Assembly (NCBI GenBank): GCA_019416285.1
Contig: DXXM01000001.1
Location: 186,001 to 250,000, forward strand
Direction: 5' to 3'
Length of the DNA stretch: 64,000 nt
From: Bacteroidales bacterium
Lineage (GTDB): Bacteria > Bacteroidota > Bacteroidia > Bacteroidales > Muribaculaceae
Part shown: positions 45,680 to 55,442 of the stretch, piece after piece
Layout of the letters: every line of letters starts with the position of its first letter
Numbering within the stretch: the first letter of the stretch is position 1
The notes under the pieces: model-generated
What the model saw: only the letters and a program-made list of their open reading frames with translations
Told to the model about the DNA's origin: nothing
Database searches by the model: none
Translations under genes and position numbers: made by a program

Positions 45680-47704
45680 TTACTGGACACGGTCATCATC
45701 GGCCATAGCCTCACGCCAGTCAGTGAACATGGGGGTAGATGCGTCGTAGCCGTCATAGCCGTAATTCTGGCAGAGCTTGGAATCGATATTGGCGATGATT
45801 ACGGAGTTTGGAACTGGCCAGAAAAGATTGCGTTTGTCCACACGGTAGTTCAGGTTGACTCCGGACTGGATAGTGCCGCGGTTGAAGATATTGTAGTGCA
45901 GACAGCGCTGATACCAGTATGAACCGCCGTCGACATCTGTTCCCGACTGTTTGTCCCAGTTGTCAAGGCTGTAAGTGTTGCCCCATTCATCCGGCTGGCC
46001 GCTGCGTGCGAGTGCCCACGAGATACGGGTCAACTCAGGCTGACGCCATTCCTCCATATAGAGCTCGCGTGCGCGCTCATCTGCTATATCGCCGATTGTG
46101 ACGGTGGTAAACATCTTTTTGGCGTTGGCACGACGACGCACGACATTCACGTCGGCGGCTGCTCCTGCGGAATTTCCCTGATAGAATTTGGCTTCGGCGC
46201 GCAAGAGGTAGGTCTCGGCCAGACGGAACACATACATGTTGCCGTTGGATGGTTTCGAGCCCTTGGTCGCGCCGTTGAACTGGTTGGCGCCCATGTTCTC
46301 CTCGGCAGACTGGTCGAGGATATACATCTTATAAAGAGGAACGGGATACCATGAACGGATGGTGTCGGAACAGAGGAGGTCGCCGGCATGGACGGTGGTT
46401 TTGCCTGTTGCGGGATCCACATAATCCTCTGTCGCGTAGAGCTGCATGTTCTTGCCGTAGTACGGAGAATTCTTGTCCTTGTTATACTTGAGATCCTCCA
46501 TCTCGACCCAGTTGCCTATCTGACGGTTGTGGCGGAGGTCCTGAGTATCCTCTTCGCCGTCGTACCACCACATATATTTATTGAAATAATATGAGGTGCG
46601 GAAACAGCCGATACCGCGACCTATCACACGGAGCCAGTCAAGATTCGTGTTGTAATCCCGATGGTTGCGCTGGAGATTTGTAGTGGGACCGTTTATTCCG
46701 TCGGGCGACTTGATCACACCGTTTGACCAGTGTACGCCGAGGGCACGCATGGTGAGATACTGTGTGAAATTCTCGTCATGGTAGTTGAGGATAGGAAGGA
46801 TTGTCTCCTTGTTGGCGGGGTCGACAATATTGATTCCTCTGTGCAGATCCCAGAGTACATTGCGCTGCACAGGCCATGTGTCAGGATTGCCGGAGGGAAC
46901 GTCGGTGCCAAACGGAGTTTCCATCAGATGGAGACCGTGGTTGTTGATGAGGTCGTCGGCCATAAGTTCGGCTTTCCTGAACTCACCTATTGCGAGATAG
47001 CACTTGATGAGGAGCTGCATACAAGCCTCCTGATTAACAGTGCCCCAGTAGGGAGCATCCTTCTGCGCGGGAACATGCTCGACAGCAAACTCAAGGTCAT
47101 TGACAAGCATCTTGAAGATTTCTTCCTTGGAGCACGACTTATAGTCCTGCTTGGGCACCTGATGAAGTTTTGTCACCAGAGGTATATCACCGAAAAGGAG
47201 CACCATGTGATAGTATTTATAGGCGCGGTGGAAGTATGCCTTACCTTTATATTCATCGCGCAGCTTCGGGTCGAGACCCTGTACCTGATCAACATAGGTG
47301 AGTATGGTGTTGGCATATTTGATGCCATTGTTGGATTCGTCATAGAAACGGGTCATGGCATTGGAGTCGCCTCCGCCCGCCATACCTGATGTCGGGGTGA
47401 TTTTCTCAGCGAAATTGTCCATGATTCCGCCGCCCGCATCGGTCTTGGCATAGAGACCCATGTCCGACATGAAATAGACGGATGCAATCGGGAGGACATT
47501 GCCGTTGCCGTCCATGAGTATATCCTTATATGAACGGTCGCAGCGGGCTATCGCGGATCTCAGACCGGCTTCTGTCTTGAATGTCTGCTCGGGCGAGAAA
47601 ATGGTCTGCGGGTCAGCATCAAGGAAATCATCTTTGCAGCCTGTAAGCATCGCAGCAACGGCGATTCCCACGAAGGCTTTTGCCATTATGGTGTTTATTT
47701 TCAT
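45680..47704 (-). CDS. SusD/RagB-like surface lipoprotein (arabinogalactan-type locus)
   Basis: The 674-residue protein has a lipobox ending in C23, followed by KDD, a good surface-export signal for this phylum. The SusD pattern follows (FLDADPQTIFSPEQTFKTEAGLRSAIARC) with the helical core (KGKAYFHRAYKYYHMVLLFGDIPLVTK) and the C-terminal NMYVFRLAETYLLRAEAKF. It is larger than the SusD of the other locus. It lies 22 nt from SusC and should form the lid of the SusCD importer for large oligosaccharides. Confidence 0.94.
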   Translation of the reverse strand: MKINTIMAKAFVGIAVAAMLTGCKDDFLDADPQTIFSPEQTFKTEAGLRSAIARCDRSYKDILMDGNGNVLPIASVYFMSDMGLYAKTDAGGGIMDNFAEKITPTSGMAGGGDSNAMTRFYDESNNGIKYANTILTYVDQVQGLDPKLRDEYKGKAYFHRAYKYYHMVLLFGDIPLVTKLHQVPKQDYKSCSKEEIFKMLVNDLEFAVEHVPAQKDAPYWGTVNQEACMQLLIKCYLAIGEFRKAELMADDLINNHGLHLMETPFGTDVPSGNPDTWPVQRNVLWDLHRGINIVDPANKETILPILNYHDENFTQYLTMRALGVHWSNGVIKSPDGINGPTTNLQRNHRDYNTNLDWLRVIGRGIGCFRTSYYFNKYMWWYDGEEDTQDLRHNRQIGNWVEMEDLKYNKDKNSPYYGKNMQLYATEDYVDPATGKTTVHAGDLLCSDTIRSWYPVPLYKMYILDQSAEENMGANQFNGATKGSKPSNGNMYVFRLAETYLLRAEAKFYQGNSAGAAADVNVVRRRANAKKMFTTVTIGDIADERARELYMEEWRQPELTRISWALARSGQPDEWGNTYSLDNWDKQSGTDVDGGSYWYQRCLHYNIFNRGTIQSGVNLNYRVDKRNLFWPVPNSVIIANIDSKLCQNYGYDGYDASTPMFTDWREAMADDDRVQ

Positions 47705-47726
47705 TGTGGTAAATTTGAAGGTTAAA

Positions 47727-50700
47727 TTAGAGAGTAAGATTCAGACCGAAATTGAAAGTACGGTTGGAGAGGTGATGGTCTTTGGTCTCGGGATCACCGT
47801 AGATCCACTCGCCGGAATGGATGGTGAACACATTGTTGCAGCTTGCGGTGAGGCGCAGACGCTCGATCATGAAACGGCGTGTGAAGTTCTGCGGGATGGT
47901 GTAGCCGAGAGTGATGTTGTCAAGACGCATGAAACTGCGGTTGATGAGTTTGCCGACACCACCTCTGAGCGACGAGGGACCGTTGGCCTGAAGGCGGCAA
48001 TAACTGTTAGTGGGATTGGTGGGAGTCCAGTATTCCTTGGCGGGGATATTCATTGCGTTGATAATCTTCGACGAGCCGTTGTCGTTGTTCATCCACGCAC
48101 CTTCAAGCGACTTGTGACCTATATAGGAATAGAGTGAGAATGAGAAGTCGAAATTCTTGCAGATATTGAAATCATTTCGCATCGACAGATAGATCGGGGG
48201 TGTGGTCTGACCGAGAAAGAGTTTATCCTTGTCGTTGTAGACATATTCCTTGACAGAACCGTCGGCATTGAGTCTGTCATCCTCAGTATATACGTTGAGA
48301 ATTTTGGGATCGCCCGGTACCTGACCGTATTTGGCTGCTTCGGCAATATCCTCGGGTGTATTCTGCCATACGCCTACGGCCTTGTAATTCCAGATTTCGC
48401 CGATGGCATGGTCTATGAACCAGCCACGGCCGGTGTCGTCGGGTTCTACTCCGTTCTCGTCAAAATTGTAGTAGAGGTGCTTGATTTTGTTCTGATTGTA
48501 GGAGAACGCCACAGAGGTGGTCCAGCGGAAGTCCGGCAGATTCACGTTGAGCGAATTGAGAGAGATTTCAACACCTTTGTTTGTCACTTCGCCGAGGTTT
48601 GTAAGTCTCTCCTTAAAGCCGCTGAACGACGGAAGCGAGGCGGTCATGAGCATATCTTTGGTCGACTTGGTGTAGAAATCGACAGCACCTGTAAGGCGTG
48701 CGTTAAGTACAGAGAAGTCGATACCGTAGTTCCATGAGTTGGTGCGTTCCCAGAGAAGATCCGGATTACCGAGAGTGGTCTGCATTGAGAGAGCCTTGAC
48801 CACGGTCGATGTGCCGTTATTGTAATAGACCATCGAGCCGTCGAGCTGCAGGTTGGTGAGAGATTTGTAGACTTCTTGAATCTTAGTGCGGTAATCGGCA
48901 TATTCGCGGTTACCGTTGGTGCCCCACGACACGCGGATTTTGGCATTGTCAAGCCATGAACGGGTGGATTCCATGAATTTCTCATCGGAGATGTTCCAGC
49001 CGAGACCCACGGCTCCGAAATTGCCCCACTTGTTGTTTGCGCCGAAACCGGAGAAACCGTCGCGGCGGAAAGAACCGGTGATCATATACTTGTTGTCGTA
49101 GCTGTAGAACACTCGGCCGAGATAGGAAGCTGCGGTGTAGCGTGCGTCATAGTTTTTGAAAGAGCTCTGCAGTTTGTCGCCGCCCTCCACATAATGGAAT
49201 CCGAGAGCATCGGTCGGTGAGATGTTTCTCGCTTCTATGCGGTCGCGCCAGTATTTATGTTCCTCCGCTTCCTGTACGAGAGTCACAGTGAACCGGTGCA
49301 CATCATTGAAGGTGCGGTCCCACAGGAGGGTGTTGTTGAGGTTCCAGTCGAAAGTCTTGGTATTCTCGCGGTTCACACCCTGACTGGAAGCGGATGCGTA
49401 GGGACGGTCTGCCGACATCCAGTAGCGGTCATGGAACCACTGGTATCGCGGCGCTATATTGAATGTGTAAGTGAATCCCGCGGGAAGATTGAGCTTGATG
49501 TTGAAGATAGTGTTGAGGGCTGTATAGCCTTTGTCAAGGTCAAGATAGCGGCGCTCGAAATCATAGTTGTAGCCGCCGTTGGTGTTTGTGCCGGAGTGCG
49601 GGAACTGTTCGAGAGTGCCGTCCTCGTGACGGTATGTGCCGTAAGGCGAGTTGCGGAGCATGTTGTTATCCCAGTCATCCAGTTTAAGGTTGACCGCGAT
49701 GTCGCCGTCAGTACGGTTCTGGAAATTGGCATTTGCGCCAAATTCGAGCCAGTCGGTGATTTTGGTATTGAGTTTCATGCTTGCGCGGAAAGCCTCATAG
49801 TCCTCACCGCGGCGCGAACCCTCGTTTTTCATATAGCCGACAGACATATAGTAGTTGACACGTTCTGTCGCGCCTGAGATGGATGCGTTGTAGTCCTGCT
49901 TGATACCGGTACGGAATGAGTGGTCGTTCCAGTCCACACTTTTGCCGTCGATAAAGTTCTGAAGTACATAGGGGGCATTGAAGAATCCGAGACGGTTGCC
50001 CCAGAGATCCATTTCAGTCTGGCCGGAGACGCCGGCTATACCCTCGGCGCCGCCGTTTTCAAACCATGCGGTACGGTCTGCTCCGCTCATGCTGCGCGGG
50101 TCATCGAAATAGCCTGCGGGATATTTGAGATCGCCTTTGGCAGTCTTGGCATTGTAGTATCCGTAAAGTCCGTCTTCGCCTTTGTCATAGGTGTAGTATG
50201 TCTTGTACCAGTCGACATGGTGACGCAGCCAGGCGTCTCTTTCAAACACATCATTATAGTATGCCTTCGTTACTATTCCCACATTGGCTGAGAGATTGAT
50301 GGTGGGCTTGCCCTCCTTACCTTTCTTGGTCGTGATGATGATGACACCTGCGGCAGCACGCGCACCGTAGATGGCGGCCGAGGAAGCATCCTTCAGGATG
50401 TCGATCTGTGCGATGTCGTCAGGATTGATTTCAGAAAGTTCACCGTAGAAAGCCATGCCGTCGACAACGAGCATGGGTGAAGCCTCCGTTCCGAGTGAAT
50501 TCTGACCGCGCAGCTTCATCGAGGCACCCTGTCCTTTGGCGGATTCGTCATAGCCTATCTGCAGGCCCGGGACGCCGCGGAGAATATCCTGCACTGACGA
50601 GGGATTCTGATCGGCAATCTTGTCGGGATTGACCTGCACTACAGCACCTGTGAGGTCTTTCTTACGTGCGGTGCCGTAGCCGATCACCACCACGTCATCG

Positions 50701-51008
50701 AGGACTTCGGTGTTATCCTGAAGCACGATTCTGATGTCATTCTGGCCATTGACTGTGAATTCATAGTTCTTATAACCGATGTAAGACACGGTGACGACAT
50801 TTCCGTTTTTCACATTTAGAGCAAAATTGCCGTCAATGTCAGTAGCCACTCCCTCGGAGGTGCCTTTGACCAGAACAGACGCACCGGTAAGGGGCTCGCC
50901 TGAGGAATCCTCGACAGTGCCTTTCAAGGTATAGCTTTGCTGGGCACTCAGACTTGCTGTCCCCACAATCAGGGCCATAAGCCAAATTAAAAGTCTTAAT
51001 TTTTTCAT
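47727..51008 (-). CDS. SusC-like TonB-dependent receptor (arabinogalactan-type locus)
   Basis: The 1093-residue outer-membrane transporter has a signal peptide (cut near LSAQ), a carboxypeptidase-regulatory-like domain (LKGTVEDSSGEPLTGASVLVKG), a TonB box region (LDDVVVIGYGT), a plug with SSAAIYGARAAAGVIIITTKKG and a barrel ending in NFGLNLTL. There is no STN domain, so it is not expected to signal through an anti-sigma factor; this fits control by the divergent hybrid two-component regulator. It is the first gene of the leftward operon. Confidence 0.95.
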   Translation of the reverse strand: MKKLRLLIWLMALIVGTASLSAQQSYTLKGTVEDSSGEPLTGASVLVKGTSEGVATDIDGNFALNVKNGNVVTVSYIGYKNYEFTVNGQNDIRIVLQDNTEVLDDVVVIGYGTARKKDLTGAVVQVNPDKIADQNPSSVQDILRGVPGLQIGYDESAKGQGASMKLRGQNSLGTEASPMLVVDGMAFYGELSEINPDDIAQIDILKDASSAAIYGARAAAGVIIITTKKGKEGKPTINLSANVGIVTKAYYNDVFERDAWLRHHVDWYKTYYTYDKGEDGLYGYYNAKTAKGDLKYPAGYFDDPRSMSGADRTAWFENGGAEGIAGVSGQTEMDLWGNRLGFFNAPYVLQNFIDGKSVDWNDHSFRTGIKQDYNASISGATERVNYYMSVGYMKNEGSRRGEDYEAFRASMKLNTKITDWLEFGANANFQNRTDGDIAVNLKLDDWDNNMLRNSPYGTYRHEDGTLEQFPHSGTNTNGGYNYDFERRYLDLDKGYTALNTIFNIKLNLPAGFTYTFNIAPRYQWFHDRYWMSADRPYASASSQGVNRENTKTFDWNLNNTLLWDRTFNDVHRFTVTLVQEAEEHKYWRDRIEARNISPTDALGFHYVEGGDKLQSSFKNYDARYTAASYLGRVFYSYDNKYMITGSFRRDGFSGFGANNKWGNFGAVGLGWNISDEKFMESTRSWLDNAKIRVSWGTNGNREYADYRTKIQEVYKSLTNLQLDGSMVYYNNGTSTVVKALSMQTTLGNPDLLWERTNSWNYGIDFSVLNARLTGAVDFYTKSTKDMLMTASLPSFSGFKERLTNLGEVTNKGVEISLNSLNVNLPDFRWTTSVAFSYNQNKIKHLYYNFDENGVEPDDTGRGWFIDHAIGEIWNYKAVGVWQNTPEDIAEAAKYGQVPGDPKILNVYTEDDRLNADGSVKEYVYNDKDKLFLGQTTPPIYLSMRNDFNICKNFDFSFSLYSYIGHKSLEGAWMNNDNGSSKIINAMNIPAKEYWTPTNPTNSYCRLQANGPSSLRGGVGKLINRSFMRLDNITLGYTIPQNFTRRFMIERLRLTASCNNVFTIHSGEWIYGDPETKDHHLSNRTFNFGLNLTL

Positions 51009-51342
51009 GATAGTATTAATAATAATTGGTTTTCATGATTAAAAAGAACCATCAACAATCTTTTTCACTTTAGAAATGTGCCTTAAATAAACAGTAGAAC
51101 CTTCTGTTATACAATCTTTATACCATTGCTCTGTTTTTCTGTTGCAAACTTACGATATTGACTTGAATGTGTCCTTGTTCCAATCAATCAAATTCGTTGC
51201 CAAATCTGTCAGATGCACTCTTTGAATGATTCGGACAGGTAACATGACAGATTCCGACATGAAATATTCGGGAAACATTTACGATATTTGCAGTATGGTT
51301 AGCCGATGCTATATCCATGAAAACAATTACCAAATCTCTACG
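51009..51342. promoter_or_regulatory. Divergent control region between SusC and the hybrid regulator
   Basis: This 334-bp gap holds a TAAGTTTG -7 box for SusC on the minus strand (51145-51152), giving a leader of about 130 nt, and a one-mismatch box GATATTTG (51293-51300) for the regulator on the plus strand. A perfect 11-bp palindrome, atctgtcagat (51204-51214), and a related acagatt at 51247-51253 lie between them and could be part of an operator. I could not define the regulator's direct-repeat site by eye. Confidence 0.5.
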
Positions 51343-54300
51343 ATGAAACAAAGATTCATTACATATATAGTAATGCTTGCTGCACATCTGACGGTGTTCA
51401 GTCATAACATCACATCCTACGACGGAACTTCCGGCCTTTCCAACGGGTATGTCGTTTCATTTGCCCAGGATGGTGACGGATATGTATGGGCGGCAACCGA
51501 GGATGGGTTAAACAGATTTGATGGTAAGCGTTTCAAGACATTCAACCGCTTTAATTCGGGATTGAGCGGGAACGAATTCAATTCGATTGCGTTCAGTCCC
51601 GGATATCCCGATTCATTGTGGATTGCAACCCAGCGTGACGGCCTCTGCATCTATGACCGAAAGACGGGTCTTATAAGAAAGTCTCAGAACAACAGGTTAA
51701 GGTCGCCGGATATAACTGCGATTGTCCCGGTTGCCGATAAAGGTTTATTGCTCGCACACTATCATTTCGGGGCCCAGTATTATGACCCATCCACGTCTAC
51801 TGTCAGAAATTATGATCATTCCACTATTCCGGGTATGCCTATAGGTGCCTGGACGGTTGCTGATGCAGGAAATCATAACAAAATCTATGTGGGCCATACG
51901 AGAAACGGCTTCAGTGTGGTAGACACGGTAGCAAAGACATTTGTGAATTTTGACAGACGCGACGGGATTCCGGGAGAGAATGTCTATGCCATGCTGGTAG
52001 AGGACAATGGCAACGTCTGGCTCGGAACGGACGAGGGGGCGGCGCTGTATAGTCCCGCAACATCCTCGATAATACCGTTTGTCCATGATGAGTCCAATCC
52101 GGGTTCAATCGGTCCGGGTCGTATACGGTCGATCATGCGTCTGGATAATGGCGAAATATGGTTTGCAACCTCTCAGGGTGGCGTATCGATACTTGACACA
52201 AATCTTTACGCATATTCCGACATAAGCAAGGCCTCCTTTACCTCTGTACCCTCAGCGGGAAAGACTGGTGGAACGTCAAGTGCCAATATCCGTAGTCTGT
52301 TTCAGGATTCATTTGGAAATATCTGGATAGGAAATTACCGCTCAGGTATAGACTTGATTGGCCATATTGACCCCATATATTCCCGTATTGACTATCAGTA
52401 TGAGAGCGCTAACAGGATGACATATAAGCCGGTGTGGAGCTGCGCGTCATCTGCTGACGGCTCTCTGTGGTTTGGCGGAAACAATGAACTTGTGAGGGTT
52501 AGAAATAAAAAACATACTGTTTATCCTGTCCCTGTTTCCAGTTCCAAGGGGCGGTCGGTAATCAGGACCATAGCCATGTCTAAGAAAGGTCAGCTATGGA
52601 TAGGTACGGATTCCAGAGGGGCGTTGATATATGATGAGACCGGCCATTTTTCAGAAGTCAAAACTTCATTTTCTGATGTCAGGACATTTCTTGAATACGA
52701 TAATGGAGAAATGCTTATAGGTACTGCTTCGGGCATCTATGTAAGTGATGGAGAAAAAACCACACGTCTTGATTCTATTAATGACAAGTTAAAAGATCAG
52801 ATAATTCAGGATATGGCTTATGATTCCAAAGGCAATCTTTGGGTCGGTACTTTTGGTAAAGGTGTGGCTATATTCGGGCCGGATCTGAAATTGTTGGCGG
52901 CTCTTGATGTGTCAAACGGTTTTCCTTCAAATGCGATCAACGCTATCAGATGTGATTACAGTAGGAGGATGTGGCTTGCCACACGCAACGGCATTGTCTT
53001 GTTTCCGACTCCGGGAAATATCACAGATTTCTCTACTCTCGTTCCATTAGACAGCCTGGGTATTACCCATGTGAAATCCATAGAGGAGGATAAGTCACAC
53101 AATATCTGGCTTGGTACAAACAAGGGGCTTGTCAGGATAGACGGAAAGAATCTGAAAGTATCGCTATATTCAGATTCTAATGAGCTTGCATCAGTTTCCT
53201 TTATAGAAAATGCTTCTCTCGTGGATGATTCAGGGCGTATCTATTTTGCATCCTCCAACGGCGTTTTCTGCATAAATCCTGCAACAGTTGAAAAAGAAAA
53301 GCCGGTAATACCTGTAAAAGTCACAGATGTAATAGTATACACTCACGATAATGAAGGAAACGAAATAAAGGAATCGGTAACTCCGTCAGATGGGAGTGTC
53401 TGGCTGACTTATGATTCAAATACATTCACAATAAATTTCAATATTCTTGACCCTTCTGTCTCGCAATATGTTGATCTGGCATATCGCTTAAACGGATTAG
53501 GCGACGTATGGATAGAAGCGAATGGAGATGCAACTGCTATGTACCGCGACATCCCGCCGGGAGACTATGAATTTCAGGTGAAGCAAAAGCAGAAAGGCTT
53601 TGACTGGTCATCACCTGTCACTGTGGTAAAAATCCACATCGCACCTCCTGTATGGTTGACGTGGTGGGCCAAGACAATATATTTTCTCCTCGGAGTTGTA
53701 TTTCTTGCTGTGGTTGCCTGGTATTATAAGCGCAGAGTGTCACTGAAACAGCAACTTGAGACAGAAAGGGTAAACAGCCGTAACCGTCAGGAGCTTAATG
53801 AGGAACGTCTGCGTTTCTATACTAATATAACGCATGAGTTGCGTACGCCTCTCACTCTGATAATGGGACCGTTGGAAGACCTTGTAGGAGATCCGTCTCT
53901 TCCGGCAAGATATTCTTACAAGCTTCAGACCATACGCGACAGTTCCACGACCCTGCTCAATCTCATTAACGATATACTCGATTTTCGGAAAACAGAGACA
54001 CAAAACCGTCAGCTTATAGTCAAACGGGGCGATATTTCCAATCTACTGCTGGAAATAGGTCTGCGCTACAAGGAACTGAACAGGAATCCGGACAGAACCT
54101 TCATACTGGACATTGAGCGTGACGGCCAGATGCTCTACTATGATGCCGGAATGTTGACTACCATACTCAACAATCTACTCAGCAATGCCATGAAATATAC
54201 CGTGGCAGGTTCTATTACATTATCTTATCACACCGTCGTCGCTGATGGAATCCGGAAATCGGTTATAAAAGTCAGCGATACCGGCTATGGCATTTCCCGT

Positions 54301-55395
54301 AAAAATCTCGAACATATATTTGAACGGTACTATCAGGAAAACGGGGAGCACCAGGCTTCCGGCACAGGTATCGGTCTTGCTCTGGTAAAGAGTCTTGCCG
54401 ATATCCATAATGCCGATATCAAAGTGGACTCCGAACCGGGCAAAGGTTCTACGTTCTCCCTCACATTACTGACCGACAACATATATCCGGATGCAATCCA
54501 TGCCCCCGAAACAGAATTGAAAGCCACACAGGTGAATCTCCCGGAATCGGGAGACGCCGGCGATGAGCCTCAGTCAGAGCGGCGCATAAAACTTCTTGTG
54601 GTAGAGGATAATGATGATATTCGTGAGTATATCCGTCAGGCACTTGTGGATGAGTTTGATGTCCTTGTTGCCCGTAATGGTATAGAAGGCTTAAAGATTG
54701 TTCATGATGAAGATGTCGATATGGTCATCAGTGATATCATGATGCCCGAAATGGATGGCATATCAATGTGTCGCAGTATAAAGGATGACCTCCTCACGAG
54801 CCACATCCCGGTTATACTGCTGACGGCGAAAGATTCGATTCTTGATAGGGAGGAGGGATATGAATCCGGGGCAGATTCCTATCTCACCAAACCGTTCAGT
54901 GCCCGTCTGCTACGAAGTCGCATTTATTCAATTCTTAGAATACGCCGCAAGATCGCGGCCCAGTTTATGGCAAAAGATACACTGCACAATAATGACGGAG
55001 ACCGGCAGCAGGATTCTGACTCTATCGGGAATCCTGATTCGGCTGTCGAGAAGGCGATTTCGCCTATTGACCGTCAGTTTATGGAAAAAATCAGACAGAT
55101 TATTATTGACAATATGACTGTCGAGGAACTCGGAGTGTCGTTTATCGCTGACAAGATGTGTATGTCGAACTCTTCGTTATACCGCAAAATCAATGCTCTG
55201 GTCGGCGTGTCCCCGAATGAATACATCCGTCATGTCAGACTCTCACTCGCTACCTCTCTTCTGGAGGAAGGAGTGCTGTCAGTGACCGAGATAGCGGAAC
55301 GCACCGGGTTCGGCAGTCATTCATCATTTGCAAAAGCGTTCAAAAAAGCATACGGGATGACGGCTACCGACTATGTGGCGTCACTCAGAAAATAA
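51343..55395 (+). CDS. Hybrid two-component system sensor/regulator (HTCS)
   Basis: This 1350-residue protein joins a sensor and a response regulator, the usual controller of polysaccharide loci in this group. In order it has a signal peptide, a periplasmic two-component propeller region (repeats such as GYVWAATEDGLNRFDG, NVWLGTDEGAAL, NIWIGNYRSGIDLI) followed by a Y_Y_Y domain (about 650-765), one membrane segment (about 770-793), a HisKA domain with H831 (THELRTP), HATPase (NNLLSNAMKYT, DTGYGIS, GTGIGLALVKSL), a receiver with D1131 (VISDIMMPEMDG) and an AraC-type DNA-binding end (VTEIAERTGFGSHSSFAKAFKKAYG). I chose the start MKQRFITY because it opens the signal peptide; the frame is open 39 codons further up. 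The ligand is probably an oligosaccharide from the locus's substrate. Confidence 0.95.
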   Translation: MKQRFITYIVMLAAHLTVFSHNITSYDGTSGLSNGYVVSFAQDGDGYVWAATEDGLNRFDGKRFKTFNRFNSGLSGNEFNSIAFSPGYPDSLWIATQRDGLCIYDRKTGLIRKSQNNRLRSPDITAIVPVADKGLLLAHYHFGAQYYDPSTSTVRNYDHSTIPGMPIGAWTVADAGNHNKIYVGHTRNGFSVVDTVAKTFVNFDRRDGIPGENVYAMLVEDNGNVWLGTDEGAALYSPATSSIIPFVHDESNPGSIGPGRIRSIMRLDNGEIWFATSQGGVSILDTNLYAYSDISKASFTSVPSAGKTGGTSSANIRSLFQDSFGNIWIGNYRSGIDLIGHIDPIYSRIDYQYESANRMTYKPVWSCASSADGSLWFGGNNELVRVRNKKHTVYPVPVSSSKGRSVIRTIAMSKKGQLWIGTDSRGALIYDETGHFSEVKTSFSDVRTFLEYDNGEMLIGTASGIYVSDGEKTTRLDSINDKLKDQIIQDMAYDSKGNLWVGTFGKGVAIFGPDLKLLAALDVSNGFPSNAINAIRCDYSRRMWLATRNGIVLFPTPGNITDFSTLVPLDSLGITHVKSIEEDKSHNIWLGTNKGLVRIDGKNLKVSLYSDSNELASVSFIENASLVDDSGRIYFASSNGVFCINPATVEKEKPVIPVKVTDVIVYTHDNEGNEIKESVTPSDGSVWLTYDSNTFTINFNILDPSVSQYVDLAYRLNGLGDVWIEANGDATAMYRDIPPGDYEFQVKQKQKGFDWSSPVTVVKIHIAPPVWLTWWAKTIYFLLGVVFLAVVAWYYKRRVSLKQQLETERVNSRNRQELNEERLRFYTNITHELRTPLTLIMGPLEDLVGDPSLPARYSYKLQTIRDSSTTLLNLINDILDFRKTETQNRQLIVKRGDISNLLLEIGLRYKELNRNPDRTFILDIERDGQMLYYDAGMLTTILNNLLSNAMKYTVAGSITLSYHTVVADGIRKSVIKVSDTGYGISRKNLEHIFERYYQENGEHQASGTGIGLALVKSLADIHNADIKVDSEPGKGSTFSLTLLTDNIYPDAIHAPETELKATQVNLPESGDAGDEPQSERRIKLLVVEDNDDIREYIRQALVDEFDVLVARNGIEGLKIVHDEDVDMVISDIMMPEMDGISMCRSIKDDLLTSHIPVILLTAKDSILDREEGYESGADSYLTKPFSARLLRSRIYSILRIRRKIAAQFMAKDTLHNNDGDRQQDSDSIGNPDSAVEKAISPIDRQFMEKIRQIIIDNMTVEELGVSFIADKMCMSNSSLYRKINALVGVSPNEYIRHVRLSLATSLLEEGVLSVTEIAERTGFGSHSSFAKAFKKAYGMTATDYVASLRK

Positions 55396-55442
55396 ACACA
55401 TTCAAACAATTATTCTGAAAATTATAAATCAAGGTAAAAAAG

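Noticed and set aside
51226..51342. N-terminal extension of the hybrid regulator
   Set aside because: The 39 extra residues precede the signal peptide and overlap the likely promoter.
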